From Acetilactobacillus jinshanensis_A (GTDB lineage Bacteria > Bacillota > Bacilli > Lactobacillales > Lactobacillaceae), in contig CP171343.1 in NCBI GenBank assembly GCA_043289735.1, positions 744,001 to 808,000 of the forward strand: 64,000 bases of DNA, written 5' to 3'. Below, in pieces: positions 20,928 to 29,380 of the stretch (position 1 is its first letter; the number at the start of each line of letters is the position of its first letter). Both the position numbers and the translations under genes were made by a program. The notes beneath the pieces were generated by a model that was not told the origin of the DNA, made no database searches, and worked only from the letters and a program-made list of their open reading frames with translations.

Positions 20928-20958
20928 ATAAATTTCCTTTCGTTTTTTTTAATTGTCA

Positions 20959-21774
20959 TTATATTTTTATTTTAAATAAAATCGACATAAAAAGCAATAT
21001 TTTCTGATTTTTAATCGTAATGTTAGTGTGGAAATATTTTTCTGATAATTTCTTTAAAGTTCCGTTTTTACGAAGTTTAACCAAAATCTGGTTAATTCTC
21101 TTTTGTAAAGCAGGATCTTTTTTATTAAAGAGAACCGAAATCTTAGCAGGTGCTTGGGTAGATTCTGGAATTGGGTATGCCTTTAAATTCTTAGTGGAAT
21201 TAGTTTTGGCATATGCTTTCCAAGCTTGAACTGAATCAATAGTACCTTGAACTCGGCCTTCTTTAACGGCAAGCATGATTTCAGCAAAACTGGTAGCTGG
21301 TCTAGTATGAGCTCCCCATTTTCGGGCAACGAATTGATTATCGGTTCCTACGCCTTCCATGAATTTTTTGCCTTTAATTTCATGAATATTATTAATAGAG
21401 TTCTTTTTATTGACCATTAACATGTATGGAGAATAAGCATAGGGCTTAGAAAAGTTAAATGATTTAGCTCGCTGGGGCGTCCTGGTGATGTTATCAATCA
21501 CCCCGTCGAAACGATGACTACCTAAGCCGGCGATTAAGCCATCCCATTTGGTAGTCTTAACGTTAGTCTTTACGTGCATCTGTTTAGAGATGGCTCGGCT
21601 TAGATCAACATCAAAGCCTTTAACCTGGCCGCCGTTACTACGGTAAGAATACGGTGGCAACATGGCTTCCATGCCAATGGTAAGATGATGGGGCTTAACT
21701 AATTCAGATTTAGCGGTGTTTTGAGCACCACAACCTGATAAAATAGCGCCGGTACCTATAATCCCGATAAGCAC
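20959..21774 (-). CDS. Amino acid ABC transporter substrate-binding lipoprotein
   Basis: A secreted, lipid-anchored solute-binding protein of the polar amino acid family (SBP_bac_3). The signal peptide ends in the lipobox ILSGC, with the lipidated Cys near residue 15. The mature protein has the family pattern LTIGMEAMLPPYSYRSNGGQ, KGFDVDLSRAISKQM, KWDGLIAGLGSHRFDGVIDN and FSKPYAYSPYMLMV. The annotated GTG 21774 probably lies inside a longer signal peptide: an upstream KLFKKLSNYLR in another frame suggests an indel. The last 20 residues (KNQKILLFMSILFKIKI) look like read-through of a shifted frame. No permease or ATPase gene is adjacent. Confidence 0.8.
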   Translation of the reverse strand: MLIGIIGTGAILSGCGAQNTAKSELVKPHHLTIGMEAMLPPYSYRSNGGQVKGFDVDLSRAISKQMHVKTNVKTTKWDGLIAGLGSHRFDGVIDNITRTPQRAKSFNFSKPYAYSPYMLMVNKKNSINNIHEIKGKKFMEGVGTDNQFVARKWGAHTRPATSFAEIMLAVKEGRVQGTIDSVQAWKAYAKTNSTKNLKAYPIPESTQAPAKISVLFNKKDPALQKRINQILVKLRKNGTLKKLSEKYFHTNITIKNQKILLFMSILFKIKI

Positions 21775-22042
21775 CGTAAATAATTGCTTAACTTCTTAAA
21801 CAACTTCAATTGTAACACTAATTCATGATGCTTTTTCTTTAATTAACGATAATTTTAGAATCAAAATGGTCATGGTTAGTGTTAGCATTATTTGAACGGC
21901 AACAACACATGTTAAAACTAGCCATGATCAATTCACTACCTTTCTAAAAAAGTATTGCTTCAAACTTCACTTTTTATAATAGCACTATATTTTAGTAAGT
22001 CAAAATTAATAATTAGCACTCTATCTTGACACTGCTAAATAG

Positions 22043-22355
22043 TTGTTTATTATAGATTATGGAAGCACCGGTTTAGTCCTAATGATCATGTCAACGGTCT
22101 TCGGCTTTAGCAACGTCGGCATCGCTTATGACCAAATGGGCTACGCCAGCATCATCTGGTACTTAGTTGGCGCCGTCACGTTCTTTATTCCGACTTCGTT
22201 AATGTTCGCTGAATACGGTTCAGCATGGGCGTTTATTGGTACGTTCATCTGGTATGTCGTTCATCGTCTACGCCATCTTCGCATATGGCGGGATCGAATC
22301 CGTCAGCGGCATGATCGATAAGTTAAAGAATCCCAGAAGAATTTCCCTTAAATAA
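22043..22355 (+). pseudogene. Third YjeM-like APC permease, small remnant
   Basis: The opening helices VFGFSNVGIAYDQMGYASII and FIPTSLMFAEYGSAW are nearly identical in pattern to the other two copies. The sequence then jumps to AFIGTFIWY and, in another frame, to MSFIVYAIFAYGGIESVSGM with IDKLKNPRR, skipping everything between helices 3 and 6. Nothing recognisable follows. This is the most reduced of the three paralogues. Confidence 0.7.
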
Positions 22356-22572
22356 ACATGGATTCCAAGCCGAATTAAGAAGATGATTAAGCTCCATAAT
22401 TTCATTACCAAAACAATTTATTAGCAAAGAAAATAAATTATGTAAATAGATATAATGATTATTATCATGAACAATAAAATTAAATAATTATTTATTTTTT
22501 AAATTATTTATTAATAGTTGCTTGGTGAATTTATTCATAGTATTTTAAGTCATTACAAAATGTTTTAGAACC

Positions 22573-22931
22573 TTATCCACCATGAAAACCATAAGTAATA
22601 CAGCTAACGGGTTTGTCTCGCCATTCTTCACCTAAATAATCAATAGCGTTTTTCAGTACAGCAGGATATCCCCAGTTATATTGTGGAAACAGGAAGATAA
22701 TTCCATCATAAGACTTAATAATTTTACTCCACCTTTTAGTATGTTGATGATGATAGATTCCTGTCATTGGCATTTCTTCTTCATCCAAAAACGGCAAAGA
22801 TATTTTCTTTAAATCAATAATCTTGTAATTTACTGAACCATTATTCAAGATATTTTTGCCCAGTTACCAATCGCAGGACTAATCCTTGTCGGACGAGTTG
22901 AACCTAATATAATTGCAACATTTTTACGCAT
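22573..22931 (-). pseudogene. NADPH-dependent FMN reductase-like flavoprotein, broken
   Basis: ATG 22931 opens a flavodoxin-like fold: NVAIILGSTRPTRISPAIGN is the FMN phosphate loop. The frame breaks near 22855 (WAKIS then stop). A second frame continues with NYKIIDLKKISLPFLDEEEM, IIFLFPQYNWGYPAVLKNAI and PVSCITYGFHGG, the second FMN contact. The chain stops directly after GFHGG, missing about 60 C-terminal residues. The family reduces FMN or quinones with NADPH in the cytoplasm. Confidence 0.7.
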
Positions 22932-23047
22932 AAATAAAAGCAATCATGAATAAAAACCATTCTACCTAAATTGATGATGAACTAATTTAATACCACAACT
23001 TCCTAAAATAAAGTGTTTCCAATAGAAGAATGCGGGTGCATGGCAAG

Positions 23048-23359
23048 TTAAAAACATTTCAGCCGTTCGCCCTTTAATAATTTAGTTGGGAAGAAGCCCT
23101 TTAAATGGTAAGCAAAGCCTGGCGTTAATACTCGTTCGATCCATCCCTTTAAGATCGATGGCTCGGCTCTCCACCAAATTGGGAAGAAAAATATTAAATG
23201 ATTAGCCCATTTAACTAATTTTTGCATTTTATTTGGATAACTTTCGTTTTTCATATGTTTTCGATAGCCATAGCGCAATACCGGTTCAAATTTATCTTTT
23301 GATAAATCAACTAAAGTTACGTTTTTATGCGGACTGCCTTGAATAATTAGCGTTTTCAT
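23048..23359 (-). pseudogene. NAD(P)H:quinone oxidoreductase (flavodoxin-like), internally deleted
   Basis: ATG 23359 gives MKTLIIQGSPHKN, the start of YwrO/MdaB-type quinone reductases. It then joins straight to VTLVDLSKDKFEP, skipping the roughly 20 residues that normally separate these blocks. The signature HLIFFFPIWWRAEPSILKGW with ERVLTPGFAY is intact. After GERLKCF the protein stops, about 70 residues early. FAD binding and the dimer interface are incomplete, so it is probably inactive. Confidence 0.65.
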
Positions 23360-23364
23360 TAAGT

Positions 23365-23690
23365 TTACAAATTGTACACCACGTAATTATCGGTAAATTT
23401 AACAGCTGTTCCATAAGCGACAACAGTTTCCATATCAGTAGTAATTGAATCTGAATCAAATCTCATCATAACTACAGCATCTGCGCCCATATTCTGAGCA
23501 TTATCACGCATTCTCATGATGGCTTGATTACGAGATTTAGTTACGATCTTAGTGTAGGCGCCGATTTCACCACCGACCAGATTTTTTAGGCTGGCTCCTA
23601 GGTTGCTAACATATTGGGAGACATGGTGGTAATGCCGAAGATGCCGCCAATAATTTTATATTGATGACCAGGGGAATTTCATTCATATTT
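23365..23690 (-). pseudogene. YbjQ/UPF0145-family protein, frameshifted
   Basis: On the minus strand, ending at the TAA 23365-23367, one frame reads SLKNLVGGEIGAYTKIVTKS, RNQAIMRMRDNAQNMGADAV and VAYGTAVKF. This is the YbjQ (UPF0145) pattern of a small pentameric beta protein of unknown function. The N-terminal strand (QYKIIGGIFGITTMSPN) is present in a shifted frame. A single or double indel near 23600 separates the two. It overlaps the end of the gene upstream. Confidence 0.65.
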
Positions 23691-23984
23691 TATCTCAGTA
23701 CAATAATGAACACGATTGATATTCATACCTGCAGGTACTACATGAGTATTAGCACTAAGAACTTTATAATGATTCTTACGCATTTTATCTATAAACTTAT
23801 TTAAATCTACTGAATACTGATTAGTAAAAAATTCATTATTATGATTACTACGAATCCTCGAGTACCTAAAGTTACTAATACCTTCTAATTCAATTAAATG
23901 CCAATGACCGTCTTTGGAATGTACCTGTTGAAAAATATTGTTCATATTTAGTTTTTTAAACAAAATATTTGGCATTTCAGACAT
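23679..23984 (-). CDS. Uncharacterised small protein
   Basis: A 101-residue open frame of mixed polar composition with many Asn, His and Tyr residues and no membrane segment, signal peptide or motif that I recognise. ATG 23984 is preceded by AGAGGAGATG, a good ribosome site, which favours a real gene. It sits directly upstream of the YbjQ-like remnant on the same strand and may have been co-transcribed with it. Confidence 0.5.
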   Translation of the reverse strand: MSEMPNILFKKLNMNNIFQQVHSKDGHWHLIELEGISNFRYSRIRSNHNNEFFTNQYSVDLNKFIDKMRKNHYKVLSANTHVVPAGMNINRVHYCTEIKYE

Positions 23985-24061
23985 CTCCTCTTAGCTTTCG
24001 ATTCTAAATTTATCAAAAACTTACTGAAACGCCAAGCTCTAATTCTAAGACATGTATTCAC

Positions 24062-24286
24062 ATGAAATTAGCTAAAAATCTGAAAACATATCGACAGAAA
24101 AATCATTTGACCCAGAGTAAATTAGCTAATAAATTACACGTTTCTCGAAAGACGATTTCGAACTGGGAAAACGGACGAAGTCAACCTAGTTTCCAGACGT
24201 TGAATGCATTAAGCAAGATTTATGAAGTACCAACGGTTAATCCTATTTCTTATTATTTAAACATCGTTTTACTAATTTTAATTTAA
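24062..24286 (+). CDS. XRE-family helix-turn-helix regulator, short
   Basis: A 74-residue protein that is almost entirely a Cro/C1-type DNA-binding domain: LAKNLKTYRQKNHLTQSKLA, NKLHVSRKTISNWENGRSQP and FQTLNALSKIYEV. The usual C-terminal membrane or sensor part of such regulators ends after a few hydrophobic residues (YYLNIVLLILI), so the gene may be truncated. It is divergent from the small genes to its left and lies 240 bases from the end of the ABC exporter operon, which it could control. Confidence 0.75.
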   Translation: MKLAKNLKTYRQKNHLTQSKLANKLHVSRKTISNWENGRSQPSFQTLNALSKIYEVPTVNPISYYLNIVLLILI

Positions 24287-24526
24287 TATTCATAAACCTT
24301 AATTAATTTATTATTATATTTCCAACTATAATTTCATTTAGACTTATTAATTTTGTACCTATGATAACCAACATCCACAAGGTTTAATAAAAAGAAGAAA
24401 CATGGACCACCGATGACAACATCATTAACAAACTGATATCTATAGTAATCCCAATGTAAATAACCGGTATTAAAGTAATCTATTATCTAACTTTATAGCT
24501 TCTATTTATTATTGATAACGGAATCG

Positions 24527-25294
24527 CTAATAATCCAAAGATAACGCCGAAAGCTTGATTCCCATATAATCCTTAAAATGATTAAAAATCTGGATTGGAA
24601 TATTTTTGAATGATTGATTAAACTGAGCTTTCATTAAAATTTTTCGATAAATAGCTGCATTATAAGGAGCTGGCGTAAATTTGATAAACGTCTGAGCCGA
24701 TTTAGGAATCTCACCCAACGGAATATAAACACAGACAAAGAAACCAGCTGCTGCACTAATAATCGTATTAATTAAGCCTAGAGATTCAACTTTATGAACG
24801 AAACTTAAGATTAGGATCCCGAATGCTGTCCAGACTAAACTACTTAAAATCATTACTCCCAAAATTTTAGGAAATAAAGCTAGATTAAAATGAATTTTAT
24901 CAGCCCATTGAAAATAAATTTCCATGATAACAAAAGATACTAACTGCATTAGAGTGCCAATAATAACCGAACTTAATAAATATGAAAATTGAATAGCTAA
25001 ATTAGATTGATCAGTTAGCATTAGATCGTTGATCCGGTATGATTCCCGGTCTCTAATCATTTGGCATAACGCATTTAAAGTCGTAGTAATGGCAGTAATA
25101 GCTAAAACACCAGAAATTAGCCATAAATCTAGTAATTTAGTAGCATCGGGAACTTTAGTCCAATCCGCTTTAATCGTGTTTTGTAAAAAGATTAAATATA
25201 AAAAGAAACCAATTAAAGCACCGATTAACGAAAAGAAGACTCGACCCTTATTCTTAAAATATAGTAATAAATTTCTCTGAATTAAGCTCCACAT
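24527..25294 (-). CDS. ABC-2 type exporter, permease subunit
   Basis: A 255-residue membrane protein with about six helices, starting MWSLIQRNLLLYFKNKGRVF and including the typical long first extracellular loop. The next block, TTTLNALCQMIRDRESYRIN, is the cytoplasmic coupling region. It is translated directly after the ATPase (stop and start overlap at 25294), so the two form an exporter. The C-terminal residues (FKDYMGIKLSALSLDY) differ from the expected last helix. A frameshift near 24550 is possible, because the neighbouring frame looks hydrophobic. The substrate (drug, peptide or lipid) is unknown. Confidence 0.8.
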   Translation of the reverse strand: MWSLIQRNLLLYFKNKGRVFFSLIGALIGFFLYLIFLQNTIKADWTKVPDATKLLDLWLISGVLAITAITTTLNALCQMIRDRESYRINDLMLTDQSNLAIQFSYLLSSVIIGTLMQLVSFVIMEIYFQWADKIHFNLALFPKILGVMILSSLVWTAFGILILSFVHKVESLGLINTIISAAAGFFVCVYIPLGEIPKSAQTFIKFTPAPYNAAIYRKILMKAQFNQSFKNIPIQIFNHFKDYMGIKLSALSLDY

Positions 25295-26184
25295 TATTGA
25301 ACACTCTTTCCTGTCAACGCAATAAAGATGTCATTCATATCTCCTCTGCGGAAACTTACGTTACTAATTAAATTTTTAACCTGATTTAGAAATTCAATTC
25401 CAGATTTTAAATTAGGTATCATAATTTTAATATGATTATGATTTATTTGATACTTCCAACTAGGATCTAATAATTTTTTAATTTTAGCAATCTTTGAAGA
25501 AGTAATATTTAATATATAGCCTGCATACTTATCACGTAAATTACTCATAGTATCGTGAGCGATAATTGAGCCATGATCAATCACATACGCATAATCAGCT
25601 TGATCAGCTTCTTCTAAATAATGAGTAGTTAGCAAAATTGACAACTGATATTTATGACGAAGCTGACGTAAAACTCGCCAGATAACCAGACGGGTTTGTA
25701 AGTCTAAGCCCGTTGACGGTTCATCTAAAAACAATAATTTAGGTTTGTTAATTAAACTACGAGTAATATCTACTCGTCGCTTCTGTCCACCAGAAAGAGT
25801 TCCATACTTTTGATTCAAGAACCCCGTTAAGCCAAAAGATTTAATCAGCATTTTCACGAAAGATGGATCCAAATGATGATACATTTTAAAACGCAATTTC
25901 AAGTTCTGTTTAACGGTTAAATTATTATCCAAAGCATTATCTTGAAAAGTAATGCCAATCTGATGATCAAAATCATTATTAGACGGTGATATACCATTTA
26001 AAGATACGGTACCAGTTTTGGGCTTAGTCAAGCCGGTTAACATTCGCATCGTAGTAGATTTACCAGCTCCGTTCGGACCTAAGAAAGCTACCATTTCACC
26101 TTGATTAATATTCATATTGATATGATTAACCGCTAGTTTATTTTTATAAGCAAACGTTAAATTTCTAACTTTAAATAACGGCAT
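25294..26184 (-). CDS. ABC-2 type exporter, ATP-binding subunit
   Basis: A 296-residue ATPase with Walker A GPNGAGKSTTMRMLTGL near residue 37, signature YGTLSGGQKRRVDITRSL near 133, Walker B KLLFLDEPSTGLDLQTR and the switch histidine in LLTTHYLEEADQADYAYV. This is the DrrA/CcmA-type subfamily that works with ABC-2 permeases; a C-terminal regulatory region follows. ATG 26184 is preceded by a GAAAGAATGG stretch. It is the first gene of a two-gene operon that diverges from the NCS2 purine permease. Confidence 0.9.
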   Translation of the reverse strand: MPLFKVRNLTFAYKNKLAVNHINMNINQGEMVAFLGPNGAGKSTTMRMLTGLTKPKTGTVSLNGISPSNNDFDHQIGITFQDNALDNNLTVKQNLKLRFKMYHHLDPSFVKMLIKSFGLTGFLNQKYGTLSGGQKRRVDITRSLINKPKLLFLDEPSTGLDLQTRLVIWRVLRQLRHKYQLSILLTTHYLEEADQADYAYVIDHGSIIAHDTMSNLRDKYAGYILNITSSKIAKIKKLLDPSWKYQINHNHIKIMIPNLKSGIEFLNQVKNLISNVSFRRGDMNDIFIALTGKSVQ

Positions 26185-26205
26185 TTAACCATTCTTTCGA
26201 TAATT

Positions 26206-26347
26206 ACCGAAATTAGGGCCGTAAATTCTGGACCGGGAGCAATCTTTGCTGCAGTTATTCTAGACTTTCTTACTCCAGCTAGTATTACGGCCTAATTTCC
26301 GTCTTGGAGATTAGGCCTTTTTACGTGTCAGGGACCTTAATTTCGGT
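26206..26347 (+). promoter_or_regulatory. Structured leader with alternative hairpins upstream of the purine permease
   Basis: GGCCGTAA (26217-26224) can pair with TTACGGCC (26285-26292), enclosing a 60-base domain with further hairpins (AGCAA/TTGCT, CTGGA/TCCAG). The 3' strand GGCCTAAT (26289-26296) can instead pair with ATTAGGCC (26310-26317), which is followed by five T residues, an intrinsic terminator. The two pairings exclude each other, as in a riboswitch or attenuator. The whole is bounded by ACCGAAATTA / TAATTTCGGT (26206-26215 and 26338-26347). I do not see the purine aptamer consensus. A small mobile repeat is an alternative reading. Confidence 0.45.
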
Positions 26348-26378
26348 AGAAAAATTTTAAACCGAAAGGAGATCTCGT

Positions 26379-27692
26379 ATGAGATCCATGATTGCTAAGT
26401 ATTTTCATTTCAAAGAATTAGGTACCGACCTAAGAACGGAAACCATGGCGGGGATCACCACGTTCACCGCGATGGCCTACATCCTGTTCGTTAACCCAAA
26501 CGTTTTGAGCGCTGTCGGGATGGATAAGGGTGCCGTGTTTACTACAACGGCGCTGGCTAGTGCGATCGGCTGTTTCATCATGGGGATCGTCGCTAACTAC
26601 CCGATTGCCCTGTCAACCAGTTTGGGTCTAGATGCGTTCTTTGCCGACTCGGTTTGTATCGGCATGAAAATCCCGTGGGAAACCGCTCTGGCTGGAGTAT
26701 TTTTGGCTTCAATTATTTTTGTGATTTTAACCGCCTTTAAAATTCGTGAAATCATCATCAACGCGATTCCGGAAGATCTTAAAAACGCCATTAGTGGCGG
26801 GATCGGTCTATTTATAGCCTTTATCGGTTTAAAAGACGGTGGCTTGATCGTTGCTAATAAAAATAATTTAGTGGGACTCGGTTCTCTGCACGTAGGTGCT
26901 ACCTGGTTAACCATCTTTGGCTTGGTCTTAACGGTGGTTTTATTTGCCGCCCGGGTTCCCGCCGCGATTTTCATCGGGATGATCTGTACCACGGTCTTAG
27001 GGATGGCTACCCATCTAATTCCGCTGCCGTCAAAGATAATTTCCGGGATGCCCAGTATCAAGCCGACCTTTATGGTTGCTGTGAAGAATATTGATAAGAT
27101 TAATTCGCTTCAGCTGGTCGTCGTGGTGCTGACGTTTCTGTTAGTTACTTTCTTTGACACTGCGGGGACCTTAGTTGGCCTGTGCGAGCAGGCTGGATTG
27201 ATTCGTAATAATCATATTCCGCGGATCGGCCGGACCCTAGTGGCTGACTCGTCGGATATGGTAATCGGCTCGTTAATGGGGACCTCGCCGATGGGAGCCT
27301 TTGTCGAGTCGTCGACCGGGATTTCCATGGGCGGCCGTTCCGGGTTTACCGTAGTAATCACGGGATCCCTGTTCCTGCTGGGCGGCTTCTTTTCGCCGTT
27401 GCTGGGGGTCATCACGAATCAGGTAACCGCACCGGCCCTGATTATCGTCGGGATCCTCATGGCGCAGTCGCTAGGCAAAATTAACTGGAAAGATTTCGCG
27501 ATCGCGACGCCAGCTTTCCTGATCATGATCGGCATTCCGCTGACCTACAGCGTTTCCGACGGGATCGCGATTGGCTTTATCATGTACCCGATCACCATGA
27601 TCGTCACCAAGCGAGCTAAAAAGGTCAACGTCATCATGTACGCCCTGGCGATCGTCTTCCTATTCTTTATGTGGATCTTGAACGAAAATTAA
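26379..27692 (+). CDS. NCS2-family purine permease (AzgA/PbuG type)
   Basis: A proton-coupled importer of adenine, guanine or hypoxanthine with about 12-14 membrane segments. The 437-residue frame is complete. It begins FKELGTDLRTETMAGITTFT and MAYILFVNPNVLSAVGM, the AzgA signature. The substrate-site loop SLGLDAFFADSV and FFDTAGTLVGLCEQAG follow, then the second half with SSTGISMGGRSGFTVVITGS. ATG 26379 has an AAAGGAGAT ribosome site. It lies 190 bases from the divergent ABC exporter, and that gap holds a structured leader that may control it. Its codons are clearly richer in G+C than those of the neighbouring core genes. Confidence 0.9.
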   Translation: MRSMIAKYFHFKELGTDLRTETMAGITTFTAMAYILFVNPNVLSAVGMDKGAVFTTTALASAIGCFIMGIVANYPIALSTSLGLDAFFADSVCIGMKIPWETALAGVFLASIIFVILTAFKIREIIINAIPEDLKNAISGGIGLFIAFIGLKDGGLIVANKNNLVGLGSLHVGATWLTIFGLVLTVVLFAARVPAAIFIGMICTTVLGMATHLIPLPSKIISGMPSIKPTFMVAVKNIDKINSLQLVVVVLTFLLVTFFDTAGTLVGLCEQAGLIRNNHIPRIGRTLVADSSDMVIGSLMGTSPMGAFVESSTGISMGGRSGFTVVITGSLFLLGGFFSPLLGVITNQVTAPALIIVGILMAQSLGKINWKDFAIATPAFLIMIGIPLTYSVSDGIAIGFIMYPITMIVTKRAKKVNVIMYALAIVFLFFMWILNEN

Positions 27693-27698
27693 TTATAT

Positions 27699-28441
27699 TT
27701 AAAAAATGTATGATAACGCCATTAACAACGTAAGAAAACCTAAAATCGGTCTAAAAATCATAGTCAAACGTTTTCGACTGAACTTTGCCATAATAAATGG
27801 CGTAATGGCGGAACCAACAACTGCTCCGGCCATTAATAATAATCCGGGTTCCCAAGCAATGGAACTTTGGGTGACGTGAGCTAACATCCCGATAATCGTG
27901 GTTGCGATTAAAGCATAAGACGATGTGGCGGCTGCTTCGGGCATACTCAAGCCCATAATTAACAACCCGGTTACTAAAGCCCACCGCCACTAAGTCCAGC
28001 GACGCCAACTAAAGCCCCGCTTAACGCACCATAGGCATATGCTTCGATCGGTTTATTTGTTCTCGGTTTAGAATGCTTATTGAATGATTGGTTTAGAACT
28101 TGTAAACTCATTATTAAAAAGATAATTCCGATAATAATACTATAGATACGTTCGGAAAAGAATCCGGACAACCAACTGCCAACAAAGACCATCGGTACCG
28201 CCGAAATTATCATTCGGTTCCCAATCTTAAAGTGCATGTTACCGGTTCGGTAATTACTATAAGCACCCACTAATAAAGCAGGTAAAGCTGTAAATAAAGA
28301 AGTGGCTGTAGCACTGGCTACCGATACACCGGCGATGTTCGTTAAAATCCATAGATAAAAGGCTCCTCCACCACCGCCCATTGCGATGATGACACCACCG
28401 ACTAAGAATCCTAATACTAATAGTTTTATTATCATTACCAT
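27699..28441 (-). pseudogene. Second TauE/SafE-family transporter, frameshifted
   Basis: ATG 28441 (or 28435), behind a CGAGG site, starts VMIIKLLVLGFLVGGVIIAM with the glycine-rich loop GGGGGAFYLWILTNIAGV and ATATSLFTALPALLVGAYSN. The frame breaks at 27974 after SGALVGVAGLSGGGL. It resumes a few bases on in another frame with LIMGLSMPEAAATSSYALIA and the last two helices, ending at 27699. One indel in the conserved SGGGxxxP motif of the second repeat is enough to explain this. It is not closely similar to the intact TauE at 20.2 kb. Confidence 0.75.
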
Positions 28442-28709
28442 GAACCTCGATTTCATTATTACCGTCCTGGAAAGATTCCCAGCTTTTGCTAGCAATAAAG
28501 TAGACCAGCACCAAGGCCATGACGGAATCCCTAATTTCCGCTTTCTAAAGTCAAAATTGGCATTAAGATACGGAAGCCACCGCGATGGATGAGTAATTAA
28601 GTTATAAGCCGAAATAATCGTAATATAGACCGCCAACGCCAATAACACGCCAAATCAAAGCACTGCCGGAAATAATTTCCAACAGATTATCTAAACCAAA
28701 CGCGATCAT
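28430..28709 (-). pseudogene. Small membrane protein upstream of the TauE gene, frameshifted
   Basis: ATG 28709 gives MIAFGLDNLLEIISGSALIW, then the frame shifts to LALAVYITIISAYNLITHPS with RWLPYLNANF. A third frame gives MALVLVYFIASKSWESFQDG up to the start of the TauE gene. Joined, this is a protein of about 90 residues with two or three membrane helices. I do not recognise the family with certainty. Small membrane proteins are commonly encoded next to TauE transporters, which may be the relation here. Confidence 0.45.
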
Positions 28710-28788
28710 AAAATTGAACCCGCTTTTAATAATTCATATATTGTCCAAAAATTCAGTTTATCGAAATTTAGCGAAAATAGAACGAATA

Positions 28789-28808
28789 CTCCTGCTTTCA
28801 AACAGGAG
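28789..28808. repeat. Left-end hairpin of the IS605 element
   Basis: Six-base stem CTCCTG / CAGGAG around an eight-base loop, just beyond the stop codon of tnpA. TnpA recognises such hairpins during single-strand transposition. Confidence 0.75.
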
Positions 28809-28818
28809 ATGAAGTTCG

Positions 28819-29286
28819 TCATTTTCGCTTTCTTTTGTCTAAGTTTGGGTAAGGACTATTTTGATATTGGTCATCAATATACTTTTTAACGGTTTCTCTG
28901 CTCATATCACCTACGGTTCCAACATAATAGCTATGGGACCATAGATGATTACCCCAGAACAATTCTTGCCGAATTTTTGGATGATTCAGCAGGAAATATC
29001 TAGCACTGTTGCCTTTTAGTGTACGTACCATGGTAGTAATTGATAGCTTTGGTCTGAATGATACTAGCATATGCACATGGTCAGGCATTACTTTAATATT
29101 TTCTACTGCAACTTCGTTGCACTTGGCGATATACTTAAGTAGATTTTCCATACCTTGAACTAACTTAGGTGTAACAAAGACTTTGTTACGATATTTAGTA
29201 GCCCAGACTAAATGACAATGAATATTATAAACGTAATTTCTCATATGGACTGCATTATTGTAATCATATTTCTTATCCATATACAT
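28819..29286 (-). CDS. tnpA: IS200/IS605 TnpA transposase (HUH, Y1)
   Basis: A 155-residue single-strand transposase. The metal-binding HUH pair is in VMPDHVHMLVSF, near residue 70, and the catalytic tyrosine is in RETVKKYIDDQYQ, near 136. The core YVYNIHCHLVWATKYRNKVF and the STMVRTLKGNSARYFL-type helix (here TTMVRTLKGNSARYFLLNHP) are complete. Length and motifs indicate an active enzyme. ATG 29286 follows an AAGGAGATATG-type ribosome site; MDKK, two codons on, is an alternative start. It is divergent from tnpB. Confidence 0.95.
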   Translation of the reverse strand: MYMDKKYDYNNAVHMRNYVYNIHCHLVWATKYRNKVFVTPKLVQGMENLLKYIAKCNEVAVENIKVMPDHVHMLVSFRPKLSITTMVRTLKGNSARYFLLNHPKIRQELFWGNHLWSHSYYVGTVGDMSRETVKKYIDDQYQNSPYPNLDKRKRK

Positions 29287-29380
29287 ATCTCCTTAATCAC
29301 TTATTATATAGTAATTAAATCATTTTGTAATTACTCTATTAACATAGTATAATTATAAGTGTAGAAGGAGGTGAAATCAA

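Noticed and set aside
26206..26347. Canonical purine riboswitch
   Set aside because: The conserved aptamer core (the TTTCTACC-type junction and paired loop motifs) is not present; only the position and switch-like pairing fit.
26597..27415. Long open frames antisense to the NCS2 permease
   Set aside because: They mirror the codon bias of the real gene, lack ribosome sites and resemble no protein; shadows of the sense frame.
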